Made by a program: the position numbers and the translations under genes | Part shown: positions 12,346-24,689 of the stretch, piece after piece | Layout of the letters: every line of letters begins with the position of its first letter | Numbering within the stretch: the first letter of the stretch is position 1 | Notes under the pieces: model-generated | Databases searched by the model: none | What the model saw: only the letters and a program-made list of their open reading frames with translations | Told to the model about the DNA's origin: nothing | Assembly: GCF_050947875.1 (NCBI RefSeq) | Contig: NC_134568.1 | Coordinates: forward strand, 248,948,767-249,012,766 | Length of the DNA stretch: 64,000 nucleotides | Direction of reading: 5' to 3' | Source of the DNA: Dermacentor variabilis | Taxonomy: Eukaryota; Arthropoda; Arachnida; Ixodida; Ixodidae

Positions 12346-12569
12346 GAGCGGGCATAGTGGGCTTGTCAGGTTGCAGTCTGATGTACATAATTTTGGCACT
12401 GATTACTTCAATGTCCAGGAATTCAAATAACACTCGAAGGAAGTAATTTATTTTTGGCTCTCAGTTCACTTCATAGAATACCTTCTTTGAGTTGATAGGA
12501 CGTGATAGTTCATCAAAAGCTAGACAACTAGAAAAGCCTTGATTTATTCTGCCCACGTTATGAAGACGT

Positions 12570-13543
12570 TCCCGTTTAGCTCGGCATACCGAGTGCTTTC
12601 TTAACAAGCATTTTTACGAAGCTCTCCAACTTCATAACAACAGAATATATTTTTAGTGTTATATCCACCGGTTGTTTGCACTGACGAATACACTTCATTT
12701 CCTCGTGTTGCACGCCGGCATCATCTGTGCTTCGCTCAGTTTTCACCATGCATCTTCTTCCATTCGAAGATCCTTTGACTGCGCTCATGGTCTTCGGGAG
12801 CAGCAATTGCGAGATTTTCTCTGACACACATTCCCTCTTTCGTTCTTTCGGTGACTTTGAATGTTCTTACTTCTTTGGGTGTTCTGCGTTAATTTCTGCA
12901 CCAACGTTATCAACATCTTCAAGCTGTAAAGCAGACTCATCGTCGCTGTCGTCAAATAAAATCTTACACAATCGTTTTCTACTGATACGAGGAATTTGCG
13001 TTTTCCTGGCATAATTTTGGAAATAAGTAGTTTTATATAGTAAACAAGGCCACACGTAAATGCGCAAAGCATATTTATTCAATTCAAGCGGCTATTAAAG
13101 CACGAAAATGCCACCCCAAGCAATGCGAACGCCGCCAATTGGCCTCCAGCATTCCGTCACGTTACACTGGGACGCACATGATGTCCCAACGCCCATTTCT
13201 CGCTAAAGAAGCAGTTTATACTCGTTTAAGTTCACGAATCTTTACTTGTTAAAAAGCCTTCATCACTGCACTTTATATTCCGCAGATTATTTTTTTATAT
13301 TGATTAGAAAAATTTGCAAAACAAGGAGATAATTCAGCGTCAGTGAAGAACCCTTTTGTGGCGCGACTCCACCAACGTTTCGTCAGCGTTTTGTCATGGA
13401 ACCGAACTGAAATATTTCGATAACGGAAGATCGCTGGTTTTGTAAATTGCCGCCAGTATGCATGTCTTTAGGGGCAAAACGTATTTATCAAGGCATGTTG
13501 CAGTTTTAGGGACACATGTGTCCCATTGACGTTAAGGGGTTAA
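12570..13543 (-). pseudogene. Probable 5' half of a piggyBac-like transposon
   Basis: On the minus strand the sequence begins TTAA (13543-13540), then CCCCTTAACGTCAATGGGAC and the palindrome GGGACACATGTGTCCC. TTAA plus a CCC-starting end and an early palindrome is typical of piggyBac termini. About 480 nt inside, one frame runs from about 13082 to 12576 with a single stop near 12868. It reads basic then acidic (RISRKRLCKILFDDSDDESA), which fits the charged N-terminus of piggyBac transposases. The following lysine-rich part is unrecognised and no DDE region is seen, so the element is incomplete. The family call is inference from ends and charge pattern. Confidence 0.4.
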
Positions 13544-14917
13544 TGTAACGACAGGCCCGTCAGCCGAACGTGTACATAGGCGTGACGCGATTGAAAATGT
13601 GGCCACCAGCTGCCTGCCCTGCGACCCGCTAACCCCCTTCCCTCTTGTACTTCGTCAACTGCCGTTTCGAGTTCAAAGTTCTGCTTTTTGCTTACTTGAA
13701 AATCTTACTCACGGAGAGGTTCAATGCCTAAACGATACTAAGCTCCACATAAGCATCGAATTGTACGCTGTGTTTAAATCTCCTGAAAAATAAAACACGA
13801 TATTTGCAGAGCATGACTTTGGCTGCATTACGTGACGTAAATTTCGAAGCGTACGTACTACCTCGGGTGGCATGCTATTATCGAATACGAGAGCACAACC
13901 GCCACATAAAATTTGCCATATAGAAGAAAAGCTTCCCAACACAGGCGCATAACTATTGTGTGGCTGGTCGGGTGTTTCCAGTAGCCCATTGCATTTGTTG
14001 GCAACTGTATATACATTCCGTTGTCTGTAAACCTAGCGAAATGTGCCACTCGAAACTGAAAAGATATTTTTGTTGTTGTTTTTTTCATACCAAATCAAGG
14101 AAAATTTTCTATAATTTGACGCTGAAAAAAAAAAAAGCTTTCTCACAATAAAGCCAGCACAAACGTAGTTTTACAAGGATATAAAGCTTTGAAAAGTCGC
14201 ATGTTTCCTTCTCAAGTCAATGGTAGTCGCAAAGCGTCTGCACGTAGAATTTCGCGTCCATATACAGATGAAACCGATGTTTCTTCATGCAAGTGGTTTT
14301 CGAGGTTAATTTAGCGTGAAACATCTGCAGCCGCTGTGGCTACACACAAGAGATAATAACAAGAAATGATCAAGAAGCAAAAGAAATAAAACGGAGGGGG
14401 GGGGGGGAGTAGTTAAGGGGGAGGTGGCATTGCGCGCGCGCACGCGACAGCTGGTTTCTGCGCGCCCCGCGGCAGCCGCGCCGTATAGGCGGCCGGTTAG
14501 CGCCCGTGACGACCTGTCTTGCTGACAACTGCTTTCACCTGCTGGACGCTTGCAGGATGCAATTAAAGTGGGGTTACTCTTCTGTTGGAGCATCGCAGCC
14601 AGTGTATAAATATACCATATATATATATAGGCTAGCGGAAGCGCCAAGCGTGTCCGTGTTAATTGCCCCGCCATGCCCGAATCTCCGTGGATGAGGAGGA
14701 GCTAGCAACACAAGACATATTACCCCACCTCTTGGCGGAAAACAAACGCAACCCTCTGTAAACAACACGGTGACGCCAAAGCTTGCGCGCTCGCCGAGCC
14801 GTTTGCACATTTGGTTAAGGCCACCTGATAACGCGGGCAAGTTAAACGGAGCGTACTGAAGTTTCAGCAACGGGCATGGCCCGCAGACAGCGGGCGAATT
14901 CAAATCTCGTTGCGTTA

Positions 14918-14920
<3 letters not shown>
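13544..14920. other. Non-coding, GC-rich at about 14400-14530
   Basis: There is a G run at about 14396-14408 and an alternating CG/CA patch. No exon or RNA gene was recognised. Confidence 0.3.
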
Positions 14921-14972
<52 letters not shown>

Positions 14973-15000
14973 CAGGAAGGTTAGCCAGGTAGCAGCATGC
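14921..15000 (-). repeat. (GA)n microsatellite with LINE-tail remnant
   Basis: About 50 bp of GA (14922-14971) is followed by GGCAGGAAGGTTAGCCAGGT. The reverse complement of that motif is the GGTTAACC..CCTGCC motif of the LINE 3' tail, which places the remnant on the minus strand. Confidence 0.6.
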
Positions 15001-18000
15001 TGGATGGAAAGATGAAAGAAAAATAAAAAAGTAGAAAGAAAGAAATAAGAATCGACGCGCACACGCACACAACAGCGTTCACCGTGCAGTTAAAGGCGGT
15101 CGCACAGCCCAGTCGTCTTTAGCTAGTGCACCCGTGGAAAATATTCATAATGCCTATGTGGCATCTTTGTGCGTCCGAAATCGCTAGAGTATCGTGACCT
15201 AACGTTTGCGAAGTAGCAGTGCACCCGCTACGCATATCTTAAAGCAAAATCAGACACCCGGTGCTAAGGTGTAATGACAATGCTGTGGTTCCCGGTGACA
15301 TAGCATTTCGTATGAAGTGTTCACGATGTGTTTAATGCTACATGAGCAGCGTTGAGTGCCCGCCGCCGGTAACGTTCGAACGCTCTGGGATGTCGCAGCT
15401 CTGAGGTAAAAAAAAAAAAAAAAAAGAATGCTTGTGGCAAGCTACAGATGTAAGTAGAAATCCGGTCAATTTTTGCTCGCGTATTACCGGAACTGTTTTT
15501 CTGCAGATGTCCCCACGATGTGAAAGCAGCTTTACTTGCAGTTTGTACTGCATTGCATCTCATGTTATCCCTGTCAATATTGCACCTGAAGAGCCTCGTA
15601 TCCAACATAAGTTCACTGTACTACTCTTGGGAGTGTTTCCCTGCTTGTGTAAGCAAAGCAAGCTTCTTGCAAGCACCTAATCACAGTTATAAAGGGAAGC
15701 CCTAAGGCAAACAAAGAACCCAATGTTTAACATAGAAAAGTCGTAAAGCTGTCGGAACCGAATGAAGACCACGAAAAACGCTGTCTTTAGACACCGCGCA
15801 TATCTGTCGTGAAAGGTAATTTATTGCCTCTTCACTTCCAGAGGAACGAAGATGCAAATAACAACGAACCACTGCAGCGAATGAGCAACAGCCGCGTATT
15901 CCTTCAGTGCCGTGGCTCCACTCCACAGCCATAAACCGTGGCCACCGAGCCCTCTCCCGCTGCCAGAACGTGTATTTTTTTCTCTTTTTCTTTTCATGTA
16001 CCCTCACATGCAGAGAATGAACAGAGGAAAAATAAACAAAGAAGTTGACTCAGAACGGCGTCAGAGTCCGTCCCTTCCTGTTGGGTGCCACACTCTCTTC
16101 GGAATCGAACGACTTTGTTTTCAGATGGGATATACCCCCACCGCCACCTTACTACTCTTAACGCGACGGATGTGGTTTTACAGGGAATCGCCTGCAGGCC
16201 TCCGCCGGCTTTCGGATCGTTTTAACGAAGACCCATTTTGATGCACTCGAGCACGTGTTCGCGGTTTCTCCTACGCGCTTCAGCCACGTCTGTGTTTCAC
16301 TGCAGGCCTTCGTTTAGCTCGCCGTTTCCGAGAAGTTCGTTCCCTTGGGACACCGGCGAAAGAAGTAAAAAGAAACTACAGACGCAGCTGGCCACGGGGC
16401 ACTGGGCCCGTGTACTTTCACTCCGGAAGCCACGTATACTAGCACGCTGCCAGCAGCCTCCTGGCTCCTTCGGAGCGCTGGTATTCACGGGTGCCTACAT
16501 GGGCTGCAAGGCGGAGGGAAGCGGCGTTGCTTTCAGACGCGCCCTTCCAAGCCCCTGTTCTCGCCGGTTTTCCTACCCCGGCAGTTGCGGCCCTCTCTCT
16601 CTCGCCGTCAGTAGAGGCGCTTGAATGAAGACGACTAACTAGACGTTCGCTCGAGCCCCTTGAAATCTCCAGTGCGCAGTGAGTGCACTGGCGAATTCGG
16701 ACGAGGGGGGGGGGGGGAGGGGGGATCGTCTAATGACACATGTACTGACATACATGGTGCGCAGAATGTCCGCACGCTGGCAAAATCGAGCAAGCTGTGA
16801 GGGGTGCCCGATAGACTATATGAAAGCACAACTCGCCGTCTACAGCAGTGCCCCCTTTTCCTTATCAAAATTCAGCAAAAGAAAGCCTGCCATCCACATA
16901 TTGGGACACAATGCCGCGAATGAAAACCAGACGGACTCAGACTGTCATGGCAACTTTTCCTCTCATAATTCTGTGGGTACTGGTGTGCAGTGAAGAGGAA
17001 CGATGCGAGCAGCTAGTAATTTTTCGGTGCGTTCAACAAATTTTTCGCCGTCCTAATGAGGTGGATTCGTCGTGCTCAAAGCCACGCGCACGGATTCTGA
17101 ATTGCGAAACTTGTTAAAAAATGCCTGTTTAAACAACTCGCATTACAAGCAGCACATTCAGTGTGTATGATTATTCAGTTATGAAAGATCCAGAGACGTT
17201 GCAATGTGTCGGATAAAGGCGTGTGCAAATTTTGCGCCTCCACCCGCAACAGGTACAGGCTCTGTTAGCGCAACGCCGCCAATCGCTTCACAGCTGTTAT
17301 CTTCCGCCTTCCATATACGCTTGCGAGTACACGTAACCGGCAGTCTTCTCGTGGAGGTTGTTGCTATGGTGATAAGCGTCGTACTTGGTATACCCAACTA
17401 CAAAAGAACAACAGCACAGAAAAAAAGAAAAAGAAGAAGGAAAGAAGCAATCAGTTTTAGTGACTCTAATATTTGCTGGCGTATCAGCAGCAGCTTAGCA
17501 AACTCTATCATTGGGTATAATTAATGGCACTTATAGCATTGCGGCATAAGTTGGTGTTTTGCCACAATTAAGTGCTATGAATTTTCTAGACCTTTGAAGT
17601 AGAGCGTGCAACTTTTCTCGTTGTATCTAATGTGAAGCAGCAACACCATATTATTAGAGGCGCACGCAGTGAAAATCGTCTGCTTTCTTACCGAAATGCA
17701 GTAACAATTGTCAGAGGAGCCGAACGTCATATATGCAAGTTCGTGAAGATCTGTGCAGTTACGCAACAGTTAAAGTAACTGCTTAGAAACCAAACACTTC
17801 ACCACCATGTGTGCTTGTTATGTACAGTATTCGATCTTCTCGCGTATGAATGCGATGCGTGAATATGTATGCAGCAATTGGGTGAGCGATCTCTCAGGAC
17901 ACAAGGCGTTCTCCTTGAACACCTCTTAACAAAGCAGTTTGCGGAGGGACTACAGCATCATTTGCAGCTTTATATTTTTGCATCGTAACGACTTTGTCGT

Positions 18001-18079
18001 TCCTTGTATTATTTCTTTCGTTATTGCTGTTCAACACGCCGCTTTTATTCAACAACCAAGCAAGTCTAAATAAAAATTA
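15001..18079. other. Non-coding, no gene seen
   Basis: Contains A runs (about 15409-15425) and a G run (about 16707-16717). Open frames reach about 128 codons, but they overlap on both strands and show no domain. Confidence 0.3.
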
Positions 18080-18668
18080 AGTGGGTACTCTATGCAATAA
18101 CGCCGTGGAGCAAAAGGTGGAAAGATTTCCGATTAACTCCGAACAGCGGGTCCAAATTGAGTGCAAAGGCGAACGCGCGCCGCACGCTCTGCTCCCCTTC
18201 CCGGAGCGCAGGCGAGCGCGTTCTCGCCGCCCATTGTAAACTGCACGCAACGCGCCGCGTCCCTGCCTCTCTTCTCGAGAACGCCAATTGTTTAAATGCC
18301 ACTGACGGCCCCCAGCCGCGCTTCGATCTCGTTCCTGCAAAGATTTATTGCCTCCCACGGGACTGAGGGGTGGGAGCCCCCCGAAACTATCTGAAAAGGA
18401 AGCAGCAGCATCGGCGGCGGGAAAGCTGGCGCGTCGCTCTGAGGGCGGGGAAGACGAGCACGTCAGCGGTGAATAAGAGCAGAGCGTGCGCGCAGCACCG
18501 AGACAGGAAAGGGGGTCACCGAGCGCACCGTGCAAATGTAGCCGCCTAAAGAAAGGCGGCGGGGGAATGCGGCTACCGTTATCTGTGGACCCCAAGTCAG
18601 CCGGGCGGAGGCGCGGCGCCACCACCGACGGCGAGAGGCCCACGAGAAGGGGGGAGTCACATCGCGGG
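18080..18668. promoter_or_regulatory. CpG-rich island upstream of a TATA/initiator pair
   Basis: GC- and CpG-rich sequence in otherwise AT-rich surroundings. It ends just before a TATA-like box. Open frames are on both strands and unrecognised, so a regulatory reading is preferred. This is inferred from composition only. Confidence 0.3.
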
Positions 18669-18704
18669 AAATAAAAGCTGCGATCTTATCAAGTGGGTCT
18701 CAGT
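18669..18704 (+). promoter_or_regulatory. Candidate core promoter (TATA + Inr)
   Basis: AAATAAAAG (18669-18677) is followed by TCAGTG at 18700-18705, placing the A of the arthropod-type initiator 30 bp downstream of the TATA element. Spacing and motif match arthropod core promoters, and the upstream flank is GC-rich. No convincing coding exon follows directly, so the transcript could be non-coding, a distant 5' UTR, or absent. Confidence 0.3.
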
Positions 18705-18705
18705 G

Positions 18706-20136
18706 TATCGCCACCTCGTTTGCTATTCATCGGTGGCTCACTGGCTGCTCCTACCAGAGTAGCTACACCTAACAACACCCCGACGACAGCAGCAGGCCTC
18801 GTGAATCGTTTTGGGCCTTCTCGTATTATGCAACTATTTTTTTACTCTATCCCCCCCTTCTTTTTTTTATTGCCGCATTCTCTCAACGGCACCGCGATCG
18901 CGGCTGTGAGCCAGAGAGTGTTCGGAATGCATGCTTGCGTATTTCAAAGGGGCGTTTACGTTTAACGCATAAAAATCAGCAATAAATACGCGTCACATCT
19001 TGCGCTATAAGCATGATATTTGAGAGAGGAAGGAAGCTGTTTCCCGGACGCGGCTGGAATGATAACGTTGCACGCTGTGTAGACACTTCCAGCCAATCCG
19101 AGCGATAGCATGGACGGTGCGCAGCACGGACCACTGACGAGGAAGAGGACTGAATTAGAATCGTTACAATCTCCCGTTTCTGGATCCGTGACAGCGCAAT
19201 GAATTTCTAAGCCTGCTGCAAGCTATGTACCTCGAATGTTCTATTGTTAATTTACTTACTTAAAAAAAAAAAACTTCCTATTCTTTTTTTTTTTATGTCA
19301 TGGAATTGACAACGGGTAAGAGTTCAAGCTGCAAGTCTTCCGAAAATTTTTCCATGGGAACGAGTTTTCCGGGAAACGACGATCGCCGTTCAGCACGGAA
19401 TACGAGGCCAGATGCCGAAGACTCACGTGATGGCACGCCTGCATTCTTCACTGTGCAAGGTAAATAATTTACCAGTGGCAATCTCTTCCATGCGAGCTTC
19501 GTTTTCCCTGTCTGTTTGTAGAGAGCAATGCCAGGTTTGCCTCAGATCAAATCTCCACGATTTTGTCTTTCAGGTGATGTAGGACTTGACCCATGAAGAA
19601 AACTTCGTGGGTCAACCCCCATTTTCGGCGGCTACAAGAGGCTGGCACCGTTGGTTTGACAGGTTTGTTTGTTTCTTATCTCACGCGTGTACTTGGAATA
19701 AATAGCGTGTTCCAGTTCTCTGGCCTCCCGTTTTTCGAGTGCTTGCAGTACATCTGCCTCCGATGTAGGCAGGACAACACAAAAAGAAACGCCCACATGC
19801 ACACACGCGCACACACAGTGTCGCGCACGCAAGCACTTACTTACGCACTTACTTCGATCAATTGTCCAGTTGAAAGATTGATCGATTAACCTTCGGACTA
19901 AGCGTTCAATGTATTAATCCCAGTTCCTTTTTGATCGTGATTAATAAGTTGCGATCACATGGTAAAAATCGGCCACCGATGTCCCCGATTCACCTGTTCA
20001 ACAGCGAGGAAGAGAACAACAGACTGAATGTTCTAATTAAAACGGCATGCACTCCAAGAAAACCGGATAAGTGGTCAAGTGAATAGCCCAGCTTCAGCTG
20101 GACCTATGATTTTTTTTCATGTTGCGATATGCTTCA
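18706..20136. other. Non-coding, no gene seen
   Basis: AT-rich sequence with short A/T runs at about 19261-19295 and a CA-rich patch at about 19795-19820. No recognisable feature. Confidence 0.3.
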
Positions 20137-20488
20137 TATACAGGGTGCTTCAGCGAACACTTTCAAGATGTTTTTAAGATTGTCTGCGGTAGATAGCACA
20201 ATTGAGGTCCATGGGCCGGTCTACTCGAAGAGGCGGACAATACTTGCTAAAAAATCCGTAACTAACACTAATTAAGACTACTACTAAATAATTACATCTA
20301 ATTAGGCTTTCAGTTAATTACCTTATAGCACGTACTGAAATTTACAAATTCTAGCGGGTGAGACTGCAAGGCATATCCACTTGAAAAGAATTGTGTGGAT
20401 GACACCATTTACGAGATATGCACCGTCAAACGTGCGGCAAAAATGCACTCTCGTTCCGCATACTTTCTTAACAAAACATCCTTTTATG
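20137..20488 (+). mobile_element. MITE module A (TATACAGGGTG end)
   Basis: Begins TATACAGGGTGCTTCAGCGA and continues AACACTTTCAA, GTAGATAGCACAA, a TAATTA-rich part, then GGCATATCCACTTG. The same sequence of blocks recurs at 20937-21288 (module B) and inverted at 21970-22187 (module C). The end type is common in arthropod DNA-transposon MITEs. There is no coding capacity, and the superfamily is unassigned. Confidence 0.6.
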
Positions 20489-20630
20489 CAACGAAGCAGA
20501 AAAGTAACCGGAACGCCAGTGCATTTCTCCGCAAAGTTCGGGAATTAATATCTCGAAACTGGTGTCATCTGGATAATTCTGTCCAAGTGGATCCGCCTTG
20601 CAAACTCCCCGGGTAGAATTTGCATATATA

Positions 20631-20936
<306 letters not shown>

Positions 20937-20940
<4 letters not shown>

Positions 20941-21288
20941 CAGGGTGATCATTTATAATATTTATGGTATTTAAGAATAGCCTGTTGCGGATAGCATAAT
21001 TCTAGTTCTTGAGATTATTGAGAAAGGAGGATAGTACTTGCACGAGAAATCGAAACACATATTAAACTAATTAACAAAAATCTACTAATTATGTTTTCAA
21101 TTATTTACTTTATGGCACATATTGCAATTTACGAATTGTAGCCAGTGAGTTTGCAAGACGTATCCACTTGGAATGAATTTCCAGAATGACGCCAGTTTGG
21201 AGATATGCGCCGTTAAACTTGCCGTAAAAATTCACTGTTGTTCCACCTACTTTTTTAACAAGACGCTCTTTTATGCTTTTATACAGGT
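20937..21288 (+). mobile_element. MITE module B
   Basis: Starts TATACAGGGTGATCATTTAT and repeats the module A blocks: CGGATAGCATAATT, TAATTA-rich middle, GGCACATATTGCAATTTACG, AGACGTATCCACTTGGAA, GAGATATGCGCCGTTAAAC. It lies in the same orientation as module A. Confidence 0.6.
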
Positions 21289-21809
21289 TAGAACGCAATA
21301 AAGTTAAGTAGCGTAACTTTTTGTTAAGGGTAGCTCTTCAGAGGCTTTAGTTCCCTCTCCCCTCTGGACACGCTACGCCATCTTGCACCGCCGCCGTGAA
21401 GTTCGCGCGTGGCGCATATGCGACTATACGGGATGCGCCACACAGAGTTTCGTACAATAATTACTAGAGGGAACTCTGGCGCTGCAATCGTTGAGCCACC
21501 ATGGGAATGATGAGTAGTGCATAGATTTGACTGACCTTCGTGCTTGTGGATTCAGACGTTCTTTTGATTTTGTTTATTACGCTTTATCTGCCTTCATTGT
21601 CCGCAGAGCAATCTATAGTTTGTTTAAGTGCAGAAGACTCTGCGAACACACAAATTTGCTACTAATTACAGCGGTTCAGCCTGTCGAGGAAGCGAAGTCG
21701 AAGCGCGCCAAGCGTCTTAACCAAGGCGGTTATAGGTTTGCAATGGTCTCAACGCTCTGGCTTGCCAGCAAGAAATTCATAAGGGTGTTCTAAGCCACCT
21801 GTCGATGCA
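21289..21809. other. Non-coding interval inside the MITE cluster
   Basis: Contains the words CTCTGGACACGC..CGCCATCTTGC.CCGCCG (about 21361-21395). A related version occurs at about 23488-23520, so this is probably another dispersed repeat. No exon was recognised. Confidence 0.3.
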
Positions 21810-21960
21810 TGCGTCCGTGCCGCAATGGTTTCAATATGTCGCTTATGTTCTACGTGTGCTGTGCTCGAATCCTGCCGTCGGACAATTTTAATAATGTTTA
21901 CTTAAATGTTTGTATTAAGTACATGTAGTATTAAAAATAAATACTTTGAACACCTGTAAA
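21810..21960 (+). repeat. Possible tRNA-derived SINE fragment
   Basis: A GCCGCAATGGTTTCAATA stretch is followed by a B-box-like GCTCGAATCCTGCC, then CGTCGGACAATTTTAATAAT and an AT-rich tail. The arrangement is that of a tRNA-like SINE head, but the A box is poor. Confidence 0.4.
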
Positions 21961-21969
21961 CTGGAGGAA

Positions 21970-22187
21970 AGAATCCATTTGATTTGAACTCCCTGGCTAG
22001 AATTTGTAAATTGCAATATGTGCCGTAAGGTAATTAGTTACAATATGAATTAGTGAATGCGATTATGCATTTCCGTTTCTTTGTGCGCGTAATGTCCGCC
22101 CTTCGAGTACAGCAGTTTATGGACTAGACTTGTGCTATCTGCCACAGGCGATTTTAAAAATTCTGAAAGTGTTCGCTGGAACGCCCG
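21970..22187 (-). mobile_element. MITE module C (inverted relative to A and B)
   Basis: The reverse complement reads GCGTTCCAGCGAACACTTTC, GGCAGATAGCACAAGT, ACTCGAAGGGCGGACATTA, GGCACATATTGCAATTTACA. These are the same blocks, in the same order, as modules A and B. Modules A or B together with C could be the two ends of one long-TIR element. Confidence 0.6.
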
Positions 22188-22254
22188 GCATATGACTCAA
22201 ATTTGATTCCACCCCACCACCGGATAAATTTGATAAAGATTTCTTTTCTTTTTG

Positions 22255-22490
22255 TCATTGAAGAGCAGCACATACCGAGTGACCAAAGTTGGCGTGACAG
22301 GGTTTAATTGAAGAGCAGCACACACACACTGTCTCTGACCCCCAGTGACCCAAGGTGCCGCTACGGTTGGTTTCGAACCCGATTTTTCCGGCATAGCAGC
22401 CCGATGTTCGATACCCATTAGACTATGGACAACCCAGTGACTCAAGTTGCCGGGAAAAGGGCCAGAGACAGAAACCAGGAAGTGCTTGTA
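22255..22490 (-). repeat. tRNA-derived SINE
   Basis: On the minus strand an A-box-like CCATAGTCTAATGGGTATCG is followed about 40 nt on by the B box GGGTTCGAAACC. Downstream comes the tail GCTGCTCTTCAATGACAAAA. The same head is found three times in tandem at 23677-23960, and the tail word recurs at 23630-23650. It could be a decayed tRNA gene, but the shared tail supports a SINE. Confidence 0.65.
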
Positions 22491-22599
22491 GTATCCTAAG
22501 AATGCTAATCGCATTATTGAGCGAAATGTGCAATTTGTCGAAAATTAGACATCAAGCGGCGACGCTATGACAGCTAGTCATGCTAAGATAGCCGTCGCT

Positions 22600-22972
22600 T
22601 AGCGACTTCGTTACTCTGAAGGAGAATTTAAGGCTATAATACGAAGAATGCTAGGCATAACTTTAAGAGACAGAAAGCGAGCGGTTTGGATCAGAGAGGA
22701 AACGGCTATAGACGATATTCTAATAGACATTAAGAAAAATAAATGGCGCTGGGCAAGTCTTGTAATGTGCAGACTGGATGACCGTTGAACCATTAGGGTG
22801 ACAGAATGGGTACCAAGAGCGGTAGTTGAGGACGGTAGAAGACTAGGTGGTGCGACGAAATTATGAAATTTGCGCGTGCTAGTTGGAATCGGTAGGCGCA
22901 GGACAGGGCTATTTTACGTCCTGCAGCGGACATAAAATAGGCTGATGATGATGATAATGATGATGATGATGA
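22600..22972 (+). pseudogene. RTE-type LINE C-terminal fragment
   Basis: Conceptual translation gives EFKAIIRRMLGITLRDRKRA, then VWIREETAIDDILIDIKKNK and WRWASLVMCRLDDR, a stop, then WVPRAVVEDGRRLGG and QDRAILRPAADIK. This is the characteristic C-terminus after the RT domain in RTE-clade elements. It ends in GCTGATGATGATGATAATGA, the TGA repeat expected at an RTE 3' end. It is 5'-truncated and broken by stops. Confidence 0.8.
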
Positions 22973-23639
22973 CCTCTTTTATGGCCGTGCTAAACGCGCG
23001 CGCAGGCTGCAACTAACGTTTCACAACGTCGTCGGCCTGACAGAGTATAACGGGTGCCTGAGGCAGCTGCACTGTTTAGAATAATGCTTATTAGATGTAT
23101 GAGCAGGCAACGAAATTCTACGCTGTGTTCGCTACCCGTTGTACCTTTTACTGCGGTGTATACGTCCCGATTCGTCGGCTACATAAGTTGCCTGTTTCGA
23201 AGTTACTTTGGTCTGTCTGTCACAGTTCCCTGGCACACTACGTACAACTAAGGGTAGTCACTCCACAGTGATCGGCTCGTAGATGAAAGATCCTTTTCTA
23301 GGAAATGTCCGCTAGGATTCGTGAAGTACTGTGACGAGTCGCACCTACAAAGAATTCCAGCAGAACACATCTCACCATGAATGTCGATGTTATATGCTAT
23401 CAGCTTTGAAGCAATGTAGCGACACAGCGTATTGCCACCGTCGAAACGCCTCGTGCATGAGACGTGTATATGCAGCCGGGCTCCTCTCTGGACACGTGCG
23501 CCATCTAGCGCCGCCGTCGGGAAGTCCGCTCGTGACGTGTGTCTAAATATGCATTCACAGAAGATTTTCTAAATATGTATGACGCGGGTTCGATTACGCG
23601 CAGCATTGTGTAAATTTAAAGAATTTTTCTGTCATTGAA

Positions 23640-23965
23640 GAGCAGCACATACCCAGCGGCACATACCCAGTGACCCAAGTTGGTCCAGCGGTTGGTTTCG
23701 AACACTGTTCCCTCAGCACAGTAGCCCGATGTTTTAGTACTGCACTAGACCATGGACCACCTCCAAGTTGGTCCAGCGGTTGGTTTCGAACACTGTTCCC
23801 TCAGCACAGCAGCCCGACGCTTTAGTACTGCATTAGACCATGGACTACCTAGTGAACCAAGTTGGTCCAGCAGTTGGTTTCGAACACTGTTCCCTCAGCA
23901 CAGCAGCCCGATGTTTTAGGGCTGCATTAGACCATGGACGCCGTCATCACAAGCCATCGCAGCAG
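23640..23965 (-). repeat. Tandem triplication of a tRNA-like SINE head
   Basis: Three units start at 23677, 23765 and 23859 (spacing 88 and 94 bp), each beginning AAGTTGGTCCAGC(G/A)GTTGGT and ending near TAGACCATGGAC. Reverse-complemented, each has an A box GGTCTAATGCAGTA and a B-box region TGTTCGAAACC, as in the SINE at 22255-22490. The units differ at a few positions. Confidence 0.75.
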
Positions 23966-24109
23966 AGGGCGACGAGGGCACTGTTGCAGTGTTTAAGGGC
24001 AACATAGTTGGACAAGCGGCTGTAGCCTGAACAGATGTTGATAGTGCTGCAAGTGTTACTGTGCTGTGCGGTGACAGTATGCGGTGACAGTGACCGATTG
24101 TGATTGTGT

Positions 24110-24260
24110 CTATGCTCCTTTCTTTCTTTATCTCTACTTTGTTATCACTTTACATCTGCCTCCCCTCTTTCCCCAGCGTAGGGTAGCAAACCGGATCTTC
24201 CCCTCTGGTTAACCTCGCTACCTTTCCCCTTTCCTCTGTCTCTCTCTAGACCATGGACTA
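24110..24260 (+). repeat. LINE 3'-tail remnant
   Basis: CTTTCCCCAGCGTAGGGTAG, CAAACCGGA and GGTTAACCTCGCTACC followed by a CTCTC tail match the 3' UTR seen after the LINE fragments at 11900 and 63020. No coding sequence remains. Confidence 0.65.
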
Positions 24261-24689
24261 CCAGTGACCCAAGTTGGCGTGAACACGGTTATAGACACAG
24301 AAACGCAGAAACGTCCTTACCATAATGCGAATATTCACATTAAAAAGGAAAACGCACCGCATATGGAAGCCTGCAGTGCCCCCTTCCATCGCAGCGTATG
24401 CAGAAAGTGACCTGGCGATTTTGCAGGTTGGTGTGATCCCGCAAAACCATATCGCTGGCGGCGGCTGCGTAACGCCGGTGATATAGACTGCCTGCGTACC
24501 GATGTGGAAAGTATTTCTATTTCTGACCTCCCACTACAACCAAAGATTGAACACTACGCTGCCACGCGATCTGCGAGGAGCAATGAGGTTGCGTCGTTTT
24601 GTCTTCTACTGGGCCCTATACATGTATAGCTATTTCGAAGGCAATGTTCCGCAGATGCGTTGCTTCTGATGACGACTGGCATTATGGCC

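Noticed and set aside
23640..23965. CRISPR-like array
   Set aside because: Three similar units about 90 bp apart, but the units are contiguous with no distinct spacers, and they match a dispersed tRNA-like SINE in a eukaryotic genome.
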